A stretch of 64,000 nt of DNA from Deinococcus indicus (GTDB lineage: Bacteria; Deinococcota; Deinococci; Deinococcales; Deinococcaceae). A model generated the notes under the pieces. The model searched no databases and was not told where the DNA came from. It saw only the letters and a list, made by a program, of their open reading frames with translations. This document shows positions 16,417 through 26,211 of the stretch, piece after piece (within the stretch, counting starts at the first letter, position 1; each line of letters begins with the position of its first letter). The stretch lies in contig NZ_NHMK01000022.1 in assembly GCF_002198095.1 (NCBI RefSeq), positions 110,870-174,869 on the forward strand, read 5' to 3'. The translations under genes were made by a program, and so were the position numbers.

Positions 16417-19215
16417 TCAGTTCAGGTTCAGGCTGTCCGGGTCGGGGTCGGAGCGTTCGGCCGGGCGGAGGTCCGGGTGGTCAGCGTCCGGGCTGTCAGG
16501 GTCGTCAGGGTCCGGGACAGGCAGGCGGGCCAGCAGGGGCGCCAGGGTGGCCAGCAGGTCCGGGTCGAGGGCCTCTCCGGCCTGGGCGGCCATCGCAGTC
16601 AGCGCCTGCGCGGGCGTCAGCGCCGGGCTGGGGGTGCGGGCGGCGCCGGGATTCGGCGCGGTCGGGCGGGGCGGGGCTGTCTGACGTGGCAGTGCAGTCT
16701 GACGGGGCAGCGCGGGCGGGCGGGTCAGGGTGTCGAAGGTGTCGAGGATGGTCAGGACGCGCGCCAGCAGCGGAATCCGGTGGCCGCGCAGTCCGTCGGG
16801 GCCGCCGCGCCCGTCCCAGCGTTCGTGGTGGTGACGGATGACGCGCAGGGCCGCGTCGGTCACGCCGGGCAGGTCGCGGGCCAGGGTCTCGCCGGCCACG
16901 GCGTGCGCGGTCTGCGGTTCGCCGTCCTCCAGGCCCAGCAGGCCCAGGTCGTGCAGGGCGGCCCCGTCGAGCAGCGCGGCGCGGTCCTGCGGCGAGAGGT
17001 TCAGCAGGTCGGCGGCCTGCCCCGCGTGTCGTTGCAGGCGGCGGGCGTGTCCCGGCGTTTCCAGGCCGCGCGTCTCCAGCAGGGTCGCCAGCGCCAGCAG
17101 CGCGCGGGTGCGGGACTGTTGCAGCTCCGCGAGCTGCGCGGCGCGTTCCAGGGCCGTCACGATGTGCGCGCCGAGTGCGCCCATCAGGTGGACGTCCTCC
17201 TCGCCGAAGTTTTCCTCGCGGGTGACGCACAGCGCCCCGAACAGCGTTCCGGCCGTCTGGAGCGGCGCGGCCAGCATCGCGCCGGAGGTCAGGAAGGCGG
17301 GGCGGTGCAGGCGGGCGGCGTCCTGCACGCTGGTCACGCGCAGCACCTCGCGCCGCTCGATGGCGGCCCAGGCGACGCCGTATCCGCGCGGCAGTTCCGC
17401 GTGCCCGTCGCGTTCCGGGACGCCCTGCATGACCAGCGACACCAGCCGGTCGCCCGCCGGGTCGAAGTGCAGGAACACCGCCTCGCGCGCTCCGAGGATC
17501 GGCATGACGGCGGCCGTGACGGCCTGCGCGACCTGCGCGGTGGTGCGGGCGCCGCGCAGGTCCCCGGTGAGGCGGGCGAGCGCCTCGAGTTCCCGCTGCC
17601 GGGCGGCGACGCGCAGGCGGGCGGCGCGGGCGCGCAGCAGCGCGGCGACCTGCGCGGCGAAGGACCGCGCGACCGTGCGGGCGTCCGGCCCGAGGCGCTG
17701 GCCGGGATTGAGCACGTCGAGGTTCAGGAAGGCCATGACCATTCCGTCCACGCTGACCGGTACGCCCAGCGTCTCGCTGACCGCGCCGACGTTCAGCATG
17801 CTGCCGAACTGCCGCTGACTGGTCAGCTGCGTTTCGAGGTCGGCGGCGGCCAGGGCGTTGTGCCGGATGGCGTCGCCCCGCAGCACGCGCGGCTCGCCCG
17901 CCTGCCACGCGTCGACCGGGTCGGCGTACCAGCGCAGCAGGCTGGCGGGCGAGCGGCGGTGGCCGAGCAGGTCGTCCCCGAAGCCCCGCTGCGCGGTCAG
18001 CAGGAAGTCGCCCCGGTCCAGCACGAACAGCGTGCCGGCCTGCGCGCCGGGCACGCTGCCGACCGCCGCCTCGAGCAGCGCGCGCCAGTCGGCGGCCGTG
18101 GGGTCGCGGTCGGCGGCCAGCAGGGCCAGGGTGCGCTGCGCGGCCTGCGCGCCGCTGTCCTGGCCGGAGATGTCCATGACCAGCCGGTCGCGTCCGGCGT
18201 TCTTGGCGCGGTACAGCGCGGCGTCGGCGCGGGCCAGGGCGCGCTGGGACGGCTCGCCGGGCTGCACCTGACTCCAGCCGGCCGAGAGGGTCACGGTCTG
18301 CCCGCCGGCCGAGAGGGTCCGCACGCCGTCCAGACAGCGTTGCGTGACGGCGCGGCCCTGCGTGGCGTCCAGTCCGGTGAGGATCAGCGCGAATTCCTCG
18401 CCGCCCACGCGGTACACGTGGTCCTGGGCGCGCAGGCTGTGCGCGAGGGTCCGCGCCACCTCGCGCAGCACCCGGTCGCCCTCGGCGTGCCCGAGGCGGT
18501 CGTTCACCTGCTTGAAGTAGTCGATGTCCAGCATGACCAGCTGCGCGCCCGCCTCCAGCCGCGCGAGGTCCAGGTCAAACTGCCGGCGGTTGCTGACGCC
18601 GGTCAGGGCGTCCAGGTAAGCCTCGCGGCGCAGGGCGCTCGTCTGCGCCAGGTGCCGGGCGCGCATGCCCACCACCACCTGCGCGGCCCACAGGCCCAGG
18701 CAGTGCACGATCAGGACCGGCAGGTACACCCGCTGCACCAGCGCCTGCCCGCCGGGAAACAGCAGCAGGCCCAGGCTGTTCAGGCTGAAGATCAGCGGCG
18801 CCGCCCACCACCAGCGCCACGACAGGAACACGCTGCTCCCCGCCGCGCGCCACACCACCCCGGCGATCAGCAGGATCGAGGCGCCGGCGATCAGGGCGGC
18901 CGGCACGCCCGCGCCCCCGATCCCGACGCGCCACAGCGCCGGCAGGGCCAGGGCCAGCGCGCCCCAGCCGGGTCCGAGCAGCAGGGTCATCAGGGCGCCG
19001 GGCACGTAGCGGATGTCCACGAACACGCCGGGGGCGACGTTCAGCGGGAACAGCATCAGCGCCACGCCCCACACGCCGGCCAGCAGGGACCGCGCCGCCA
19101 GCCACGCCGGCCCGGCCGTCAGCGGCCAGCGGCGCAGGTCCAGCGCCAGCAGGATCACGCCCACGAGCAGCAGGCCCAGGCCGCCGAGCAGGACGTTCAG
19201 GTCCGTCCAGAGCAT
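16417..19215 (-). CDS. Membrane GGDEF-GAF-HD hybrid protein
   Basis: A 932-aa protein. Residues 1-185 are a 5TM sensor region; about 190-345 a GGDEF domain with GGEEF and an intact I-site (RAQD); about 350-640 contain two GAF-like regions, the second clearer. From ~650 comes an HD-type phosphohydrolase domain (ALHDLG, then HHHERWDGRGGPDG and LDTFDTL), ending in an acidic, Asp/Pro-rich tail. The HD domain is HD-GYP-like but degenerate: HDxGK is HDLGL and GYP is GGP, so phosphodiesterase activity is doubtful. It may make cyclic di-GMP while the HD part senses or has lost its role. Confidence 0.87.
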   Translation of the reverse strand: MLWTDLNVLLGGLGLLLVGVILLALDLRRWPLTAGPAWLAARSLLAGVWGVALMLFPLNVAPGVFVDIRYVPGALMTLLLGPGWGALALALPALWRVGIGGAGVPAALIAGASILLIAGVVWRAAGSSVFLSWRWWWAAPLIFSLNSLGLLLFPGGQALVQRVYLPVLIVHCLGLWAAQVVVGMRARHLAQTSALRREAYLDALTGVSNRRQFDLDLARLEAGAQLVMLDIDYFKQVNDRLGHAEGDRVLREVARTLAHSLRAQDHVYRVGGEEFALILTGLDATQGRAVTQRCLDGVRTLSAGGQTVTLSAGWSQVQPGEPSQRALARADAALYRAKNAGRDRLVMDISGQDSGAQAAQRTLALLAADRDPTAADWRALLEAAVGSVPGAQAGTLFVLDRGDFLLTAQRGFGDDLLGHRRSPASLLRWYADPVDAWQAGEPRVLRGDAIRHNALAAADLETQLTSQRQFGSMLNVGAVSETLGVPVSVDGMVMAFLNLDVLNPGQRLGPDARTVARSFAAQVAALLRARAARLRVAARQRELEALARLTGDLRGARTTAQVAQAVTAAVMPILGAREAVFLHFDPAGDRLVSLVMQGVPERDGHAELPRGYGVAWAAIERREVLRVTSVQDAARLHRPAFLTSGAMLAAPLQTAGTLFGALCVTREENFGEEDVHLMGALGAHIVTALERAAQLAELQQSRTRALLALATLLETRGLETPGHARRLQRHAGQAADLLNLSPQDRAALLDGAALHDLGLLGLEDGEPQTAHAVAGETLARDLPGVTDAALRVIRHHHERWDGRGGPDGLRGHRIPLLARVLTILDTFDTLTRPPALPRQTALPRQTAPPRPTAPNPGAARTPSPALTPAQALTAMAAQAGEALDPDLLATLAPLLARLPVPDPDDPDSPDADHPDLRPAERSDPDPDSLNLN

Positions 19216-19464
19216 CAGCTGACCCGCCCGCCCGCGCCTGTCCGGTGTCCGCGCATCCCACCCACTGTACCTGCCGGGTCGGGCCGGCGGCCTTCATGGT
19301 GGGGTGGGGCCTGCGGGCCGGGGCGCGTGGCCCGGCGGAAGGTGGTGTAATGCGGCCTTCCGGTCGCGTTCGGCGTCCGGAGTTCCGGGGCCGGGCCGTG
19401 ACCGCCCGCCCTTCCCTTTCCGCCCCTCTGCGCCGCCCACGCGCGGCCCTCCCCGGAGGTCAGC

Positions 19465-20871
<1,407 letters not shown>

Positions 20872-20945
20872 AGCCCGGCCCCGGAGCGGCCGCACCCCCC
20901 CGCTTCCATGGGCGGGGCGGCGGGAAAAGGGTGGGCGGGGAGGGG

Positions 20946-22121
20946 TCAGCGGCCGGGTTTGGGGAAACTGAGGTAGAAGGTCGCGCCCTCGCCCGGATGG
21001 CTCTCGGCCCAGACCTGACCGCCGTGCCGGGTGACGATGCGTTTCACGTTCGCCAGACCCATGCCCACCCCCGAGAACTCCTGATCGGAATGCAGCCGCT
21101 GGAACGCCCCGAACAGCCGCTCGGTGTAGCGCGGGTCGAATCCCACGCCGTCGTCCTGCACGAACACCACCCAGTGATCCCCGACGTCGCGGGCGCCCAC
21201 CTCGATCTTGGCGCGGTCGCGGCCGCTGGTGTACTTCACGGCGTTGCTGAGCAGGTTCTCGAAGGCCAGCGTCAGCAGTTGCGGGTCGCCGCGCACGACC
21301 GGCAGGTCGCCGGCCACCCAATCGATCTCGCGGCCCTCGGTTTCCGGGGAGATGTTTCCCCAGGCCCGCAGGACGACCTGCGCGAGGTTCAGTTCCCGGA
21401 CCTGCAGGGCCGTCTGCGTGACGCGGGCCAGTTTCAGCAGTTCGTCGATCATGGAGTTCAGCCGCTGGGTCGCGCTGTCGATGACGGTCAGCAGGCGGCG
21501 GTCCTCGTCGGCGAGTTTCGGGTCCAGGCGGCGGCGCAGCAGCGTCAGGAACCCCTGGATGTGCCGGACCGGGGCGCGCAGGTCATGCGAGACCGCCCCG
21601 ATGAACGAGTCGAGTTCGTTCACCTCGTTGCGCAGCGTGACGGTCCGCAGCGCGACCTCCTGCCGGACCTCGGCGTCCAGGTCGGCCTCGCGGATCTCGG
21701 CGTGCCGGCGCTCCGTGACGTTCTCATGCGCGACCAGCAGGAACCGGCGCGGGCCGTCGTCGAAGGGCGTGACGGTCAGCCGGAACCAGCGTTCCTCGGT
21801 GGGACTGTGGCAGGGGTACTCGATGCTGAAGCTGTCCCGCGTGCCCCGCAGGACCGCGCGCATGCCCTGCGCGACCGCCTGTCCCTCGTCGGCGCACAGG
21901 CCGGTCGCGCCCTCGCAGACGTTCAGGTAGTTCACGCCGGCCCCGCAGGTGGCCGAATCACCGCCGTTGTCGCGCATGAAGTCCAGCCACGCGCGGTTAC
22001 ACAGCAGGATCACGCCGTGACTGTCGAGTACGGCCGTCTGGTGCGGCAGGACGTCCAGCGCCGCCCGCACGGCCGTGGCCGGCAGGGAGTTCACGGCGGC
22101 TGGCGCGTCGTCGGAAGCCAT
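20946..22121 (-). CDS. PAS-domain sensor histidine kinase
   Basis: A 391-aa soluble kinase. Residues 20-150 are a PAS domain (LDSHGVILLCNRAWLDFM); two Cys (GLCADEG, ATCGAG) lie in it. A DHp helix with the H-box SHDLRAPVRHIQGFL and an HATPase domain with ENLLSNAVKYT, QDDGVGFDP and GVGMGLANVKRIV follow. The layout resembles cytosolic phytochrome-type and MASE-less kinases found often in Deinococcus. No receiver gene is adjacent. The signal for the PAS domain is unknown. Confidence 0.9.
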   Translation of the reverse strand: MASDDAPAAVNSLPATAVRAALDVLPHQTAVLDSHGVILLCNRAWLDFMRDNGGDSATCGAGVNYLNVCEGATGLCADEGQAVAQGMRAVLRGTRDSFSIEYPCHSPTEERWFRLTVTPFDDGPRRFLLVAHENVTERRHAEIREADLDAEVRQEVALRTVTLRNEVNELDSFIGAVSHDLRAPVRHIQGFLTLLRRRLDPKLADEDRRLLTVIDSATQRLNSMIDELLKLARVTQTALQVRELNLAQVVLRAWGNISPETEGREIDWVAGDLPVVRGDPQLLTLAFENLLSNAVKYTSGRDRAKIEVGARDVGDHWVVFVQDDGVGFDPRYTERLFGAFQRLHSDQEFSGVGMGLANVKRIVTRHGGQVWAESHPGEGATFYLSFPKPGR

Positions 22122-22285
22122 GCCCCCAGGGTAGCCCCCGCCACCGGGCCGCAGGATGCGGGTCCGTTCAAGAAGCCCCGCCGCAGCCTTAACCTACCGG
22201 CGGACCGTTCCCCCAACCCGGCCACCGGGAAGGGAGTGCGGCATATCCGGCAACGCCGCGCCGCGCGACATGTCACGCTGCACCC

Positions 22286-22486
22286 ATGAACGACCGTCAC
22301 GCGGCCGCCAACCTGGAGCAGATCCGCCTGCTGCTGGAAGGACTGCAGTCGGCCCAGCCAGCGGACCCCCTGGCCGGGCCGGAAACCGACGGGCCGCTCC
22401 TGGCCGGGGCAGCCTCTCCCGACACCGGGGTCACGGTGGGCGGAGCGGCCGGCGTGACGGGTGACCGCGAAGAGCAGACCGGGTAA
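22286..22486 (+). CDS. Possible small protein (66 aa)
   Basis: A short open frame starting MNDRHAAANLEQIRLLLEGL, whose first 25 residues could form an amphipathic helix, with a Gly/Ala/Pro-rich remainder. There is no strong ribosome site before the ATG. The composition of the first half is protein-like, but overlapping frames are open too, so this is a tentative call. Confidence 0.3.
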   Translation: MNDRHAAANLEQIRLLLEGLQSAQPADPLAGPETDGPLLAGAASPDTGVTVGGAAGVTGDREEQTG

Positions 22487-22858
22487 CGCCGGGCCAGTGG
22501 GCGGGGCGTCCGGCGCAGGGTGTCTGGCGCAGAGCGTCTGGGGAGGGGTGGCTGCACACGTGGGCTGCCGGGCTGGGCATGAGCATCTGGTTAGTTCGGG
22601 GTAAATAGAGTACACTGCGGCTACGTTGACTCCCCCGTCCAGCGCATAGCTTCTCTCCAGGCTGCCCAGAGCAGAACAGTCGGATGAACGCCGCCCACTG
22701 AACGCATCCCGGATGCCGTTCAGGCACCGCGAGACGCCCCGGTCACGGTCGGGGGGACTCTGGCCCATCAGTCACGGACCCCGAATGTCCCGCGAGGGAA
22801 CGTCGTGGTCCCCGCTGGTTTTCGAGCGCTCACTGCAGCCGCCTCACTGGGGGTCCGC
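22487..22858. other. Intergenic region upstream of the LacI-type regulator, with possible promoter and palindrome
   Basis: No gene is visible. A short A/T-rich stretch (22588-22616) contains a weak promoter candidate: TGGTTA, a 17-bp gap and TACACT. Further on, 22699-22722 is a near-perfect palindrome (core GCATCC-C-GGATGC) about 140 bp before the regulator's start, a plausible site for autoregulation. Both are unproven. Confidence 0.4.
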
Positions 22859-24085
22859 GTGAAGAAATCCCTCTCCAACCGGGACGTGGAACGAATCGCC
22901 CTGAACGCCAACCTGAGCACCGAACAGGTGCGCGCCGCGCTGGCCATGCGCAACGACGTGGTCGAGGAACTGCACGCCCGCGTCGCGGACAGCGCCCAGC
23001 AGCTGAACTACAGCATCACCCTGCGCGACCGGGTCGCCATGGCGGCCGGCACGTCCATCGCGACCGTCAACCGCGCCTACCGGCCCGACGCGCGCCACCT
23101 CGTCCGCCCGGAGGTGCTGCGCGCCATCGAGCGGGAAGCGGCCCGGCTGGGCTACCAGCCCGACCCGGTCGCGCAGTCCCGCCGCAGCAGTCAGGGCAGC
23201 GTGGTCGCCATCTGCCCGGACATCCGTCACCTGGCCAGCGCTTACCACATGAGCCTGATCCGCAACCTGAGCGAGGCCGTCTCGGCGCGCGGCCTGACGC
23301 CGGTCATCGCGCCGATCCCGGCCGAGTGGCAGTTGCCGGACATCGCGCAGTCCAGCGTCACGGGCCTCGTGATCCTCTGGGAGGGACCCCGGACGGACCA
23401 GCAGGTGGCGGCCCTGCGCGCCGCGAACCGGGAAGCGGTCCTGATCGGCTACCACGAGCAGCTGCCCAGCGTCGCGCCCGACTGGGTCGAGGCGTACGAA
23501 CAGCTCACGCACCGCGCCCTGGCCCAGTCGTACACCCGCCTGCACCTGGGGTACTTCGCCGAGAACTGCTGGCCGGCCGGCGCCCGCCTCGAGGGAGTCG
23601 CCCGCGCCCTGAGCGGCCACCGTTGCCCCGAGATCCGCCTGTGGATCTCCCCGACCCTCGACGTCCAGCAGACCGCGCAGCAGTTGCATCGCCGGGGCCT
23701 GCCGGGCGCGGCGCAGCTGCTGACCCACCTGCACACCACCCGTGACGCCCTGGAGCGCCGGCCGCCGCTCGAGCAGCGGGAAGTCGTGCAGGAGCTGTAC
23801 CAGACCCTGATCGGCAGTGGGCCGCACGTCCGCGTCGCGCTGCTCGGTCACTCCGACGCAGTGCTGCGCGCCCTGATGGCCCTGTGCGCGCAGTCGCCCC
23901 ACCCGCTGCGCATCGGGCAGAACGTCGGTCTGGCCGGTCACGACAACCTCGACCTGCTCGGCGAGCCGGGCCAGCGCCTGACCACCATCGACTACAGCCT
24001 GCCGGCCATGGCGGATCAGGTCCTGTCGTACTCCGGGTCGTTCCGGCGGGTGCAGGCGCAGGTGATCATCGGCGAGTCCCTCTGA
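22859..24085 (+). CDS. LacI-type transcription regulator with two HTH-like segments
   Basis: A 408-aa protein. Residues 54-109 are a LacI-type DNA-binding domain (TLRDRVAMAAGTSIATVNRA ... IEREAARLGYQPD). Residues 7-52 read as a second, diverged copy of the same layout (NRDVERIALNANLSTEQV ... QLNY). About 115-408 is a periplasmic-binding-protein-like sensor domain ending GLAGHDNLDLLGEPGQRLTT. I prefer the GTG at 22859, preceded by GGGGGTCC; a start at 22805 would add 18 residues. It lies at the left edge of the polysaccharide region, so it may control it in response to a sugar. Its TGA stop is part of repeat copy B. Confidence 0.82.
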   Translation: MKKSLSNRDVERIALNANLSTEQVRAALAMRNDVVEELHARVADSAQQLNYSITLRDRVAMAAGTSIATVNRAYRPDARHLVRPEVLRAIEREAARLGYQPDPVAQSRRSSQGSVVAICPDIRHLASAYHMSLIRNLSEAVSARGLTPVIAPIPAEWQLPDIAQSSVTGLVILWEGPRTDQQVAALRAANREAVLIGYHEQLPSVAPDWVEAYEQLTHRALAQSYTRLHLGYFAENCWPAGARLEGVARALSGHRCPEIRLWISPTLDVQQTAQQLHRRGLPGAAQLLTHLHTTRDALERRPPLEQREVVQELYQTLIGSGPHVRVALLGHSDAVLRALMALCAQSPHPLRIGQNVGLAGHDNLDLLGEPGQRLTTIDYSLPAMADQVLSYSGSFRRVQAQVIIGESL

Positions 24086-24226
24086 TACGGACTCGGATTG
24101 AACGGGCTTTGCAGCCCATTCAATCCGAGCGGATGCGAGCAGGAGAGAAACGCCCCTCCGGACGTGGAGCCGGCAGGGGCGGTGAAGTTCCGGATTGTCG
24201 GCGAAACAAACGGCAGTCCGTATGAG
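24083..24226 (+). repeat. Small inverted-repeat element, long form (copy B)
   Basis: Same orientation as copy A. TGA (24083-24085) is followed by TACGGACT, and the right end is AGTCCGTA followed by TGA. Thus the 3-bp flanks are direct repeats of TGA, and the left one is the stop codon of the LacI-type regulator gene. The stem-loop ATTGAACGGGC-TTTG-CAGCCCATTCAAT lies at the left, and the arm CGGATTGTCGGCGAAACAAA at the right. Confidence 0.87.
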
Positions 24227-24267
24227 GCGGACGGGCAGCCTCCCGTGAGGGCCGCCGTCCCCGCCCG

Positions 24268-26211
24268 TCAGGGGCAGGTGGTGCCCACGTTGTCCTGGCA
24301 GGCGGTGACGGCGGCGCGCGGCGCGACGATGCCCTGACCGATCCGGTCGCCGAAGCGGTTGGCGATCACGGCGGTACCGTCGTTCTGGTTGTCGGCGAAC
24401 ACGGCCGCCTGTTCGTGCCGCTCGAAGGAGTTGCCCTGCACGCGCGTGTCCCGGACGTTGCGGTCGATCAGCACGCCGATGACCGGGCCGGAGACGGTGT
24501 TGTTCAGGACCTGCACGCCGGGGCTGCCGACGATGACGCCGCTGCGCGCCCAGGGCGCCGCGCCGGTGACGGTGTTGTGCCGGACGACCGCGCCGGCGCT
24601 GAGGACCCGCAGGCCCCGGCGGGTGTCGCGCAGGGTGTTGCCCTCGATCACGATGTCGGTCGCGGGGGGGCTGGCGCCGTAGGTGTTGACCCGCACGGCG
24701 TCCTCCTCGCGCGGGTTGCCCTGGCCGGCGCTGCCCAGGACGGTGTTGCCGGTGATGGTCCCGCGCACGACCGACTGCATCAGCAGGTAGCCGGACCCGT
24801 CGGGCCGCCAGGAGTTCAGGCCGGACAGGACGTTGTTCTCGAAGCGGACGTCCGTGACGACCGACACGGCCGGCGGGTAGGGCATGGCCTTGATGCCGTC
24901 CTTGCCGAAGGTGTCGACGGTGTTGCCCTGGTACAGGACCCGGCTGACGCCCTCGGTCTTGGTGGCGGTGTCGCTCATCTGGCGGATGGTGTTGCGGGCG
25001 GCGGTGAAGTCGGTGCCCAGCGTGGCGAGGATGCCGATGCCGTTGTGGTCGGCGTCTGCCTGGGTGCGGTTGCCCAGTCCGGTGACGGTGTTCCCGACGT
25101 GCCGCTGTCCGGTGACGTTACGGGTCCAGATGCCGTGGCGGCCCATGCCGCCCAGGACGTTGTTCTCGGTGGTCAGGTCACGGGAGTCCAGGGCGGCCAC
25201 CGCGTCGGTCACGGCGTTGCGGACGTGCAGGTCGCTCAGGGTGACGCCGCTGCTGTCGCTGACGAGGACGCCGTCGATGAACACGCCGCCCGGCACCGGC
25301 AGCGCACCCCGGCGCCCGTCGATGCCCAGGCCGCGGACCGTGACGTTCTGCACGCCGCGCAGCCACAGCAGGCCGCGCTGGGTACCCGCGACGCCCTGGA
25401 AGGTGGACGCTGCGACCAGTTCCGCGCCCGGCTGGCCCTGCACGGTCAGGTTGCGGCCCGTCACCACGACCGGCGCGCTCAGCAGGTACTGGCCTTTCGG
25501 GACGGTCACGGTGGCCGCGCCGGAGTTCAGCGCGCGGGTCAGGGCGGCCGTGTCGTCGGTGCGGCCGTCCCCAACGGCGCCGTAGGCCGTGACGGTCACG
25601 GTGCCGGTGGTGCCCAGACGGGCGGGAGCCGGCGTGGGGGCCGCCGCCCTGGCCGAACTGGAAGTGCTTCCAGAAGTGCCGGCTGGACTGACGGCCTCGG
25701 CGGTCAGTTCCACGAAGTCCAGCACGGCGTTGCGGTCCTGACCGGGGCCGCCGTACAGGTCGTTCAGGAAGCGCACCTCCAGCACGTCGCCCGGCGCCAG
25801 CGGCACCGACACCCGGTGGGTCGCGCGGACCGGGCTGGTGAACGTGACCTGCGCGACCTCGCGGTCGTTCACGCGCAGGGCCACCACCGGCGCGCCCCGG
25901 AACGGCTGGCCGTACCCGTTGAGTCCCACCCGGTAACGGCCCGGCGGCAGGCTGCGCGGCAGCACGAAGCGCACCCCTCCCCCACCCGTGGCGATCATGA
26001 CCTCCCGCCCCCCGCTGGCCGCCCCGGCGCGGTTGATCCAGGCCGGGCCGGCCCCCACCTGCTGCGGCAGGGGCTGACCGCCGGCGGTCCGTCCGTTCTC
26101 GGCTTCCAGCCGCTGCGTGCCCGGAGTGCCGGCCACGCCGAGCAGGGTGGCGCCGGTCAGGGCGGCCAGGACCGCGCCCGGCACGAGCGGCGACCGGGCC
26201 GCTCCTACCAC
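24268..26211 (-). CDS. Secreted parallel beta-helix protein with N-terminal carbohydrate-binding-like domain
   Basis: A 647-aa protein. A signal peptide or anchor (residues 5-30) is followed by a CBM/malectin-like domain (about 35-180, with DLYGGPGQDRNAVLDFVEL) and a low-complexity Ser/Ala/Pro linker. From ~205 a pectate-lyase-3-type beta-helix begins (AYGAVGDGRTDDTAAL), with many N/V/G-rich turns and the segments SDTATKTEG and FGKDGIKAMPYPP. The family includes polysaccharide lyases, hydrolases and C5-epimerases. It is a paralogue of the lipoprotein at 50387-52324, at the other end of the locus. The GTG at 26211 overlaps the upstream glycosyltransferase stop by 7 bp. Confidence 0.85.
   Translation of the reverse strand: MVGAARSPLVPGAVLAALTGATLLGVAGTPGTQRLEAENGRTAGGQPLPQQVGAGPAWINRAGAASGGREVMIATGGGGVRFVLPRSLPPGRYRVGLNGYGQPFRGAPVVALRVNDREVAQVTFTSPVRATHRVSVPLAPGDVLEVRFLNDLYGGPGQDRNAVLDFVELTAEAVSPAGTSGSTSSSARAAAPTPAPARLGTTGTVTVTAYGAVGDGRTDDTAALTRALNSGAATVTVPKGQYLLSAPVVVTGRNLTVQGQPGAELVAASTFQGVAGTQRGLLWLRGVQNVTVRGLGIDGRRGALPVPGGVFIDGVLVSDSSGVTLSDLHVRNAVTDAVAALDSRDLTTENNVLGGMGRHGIWTRNVTGQRHVGNTVTGLGNRTQADADHNGIGILATLGTDFTAARNTIRQMSDTATKTEGVSRVLYQGNTVDTFGKDGIKAMPYPPAVSVVTDVRFENNVLSGLNSWRPDGSGYLLMQSVVRGTITGNTVLGSAGQGNPREEDAVRVNTYGASPPATDIVIEGNTLRDTRRGLRVLSAGAVVRHNTVTGAAPWARSGVIVGSPGVQVLNNTVSGPVIGVLIDRNVRDTRVQGNSFERHEQAAVFADNQNDGTAVIANRFGDRIGQGIVAPRAAVTACQDNVGTTCP

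Noticed and set aside
15178..19350. A 1390-codon open frame on the plus strand
   Set aside because: It lies antisense to two clear GGDEF genes, has the Arg/Gln/Gly/Ala-rich composition of a high-GC shadow frame and shows no domain.
19216..19464. Possible purine riboswitch before the purine permease
   Set aside because: I looked for the conserved purine-aptamer core and loops and found no convincing match in the leader; only the ribosome site is clear.
22091..22768. A 225-codon minus-strand frame in the spacer after the histidine kinase
   Set aside because: It overlaps the kinase 5' end and has irregular composition (many Cys, Arg and Pro) without ribosome site or domain; it is not supported as a gene.
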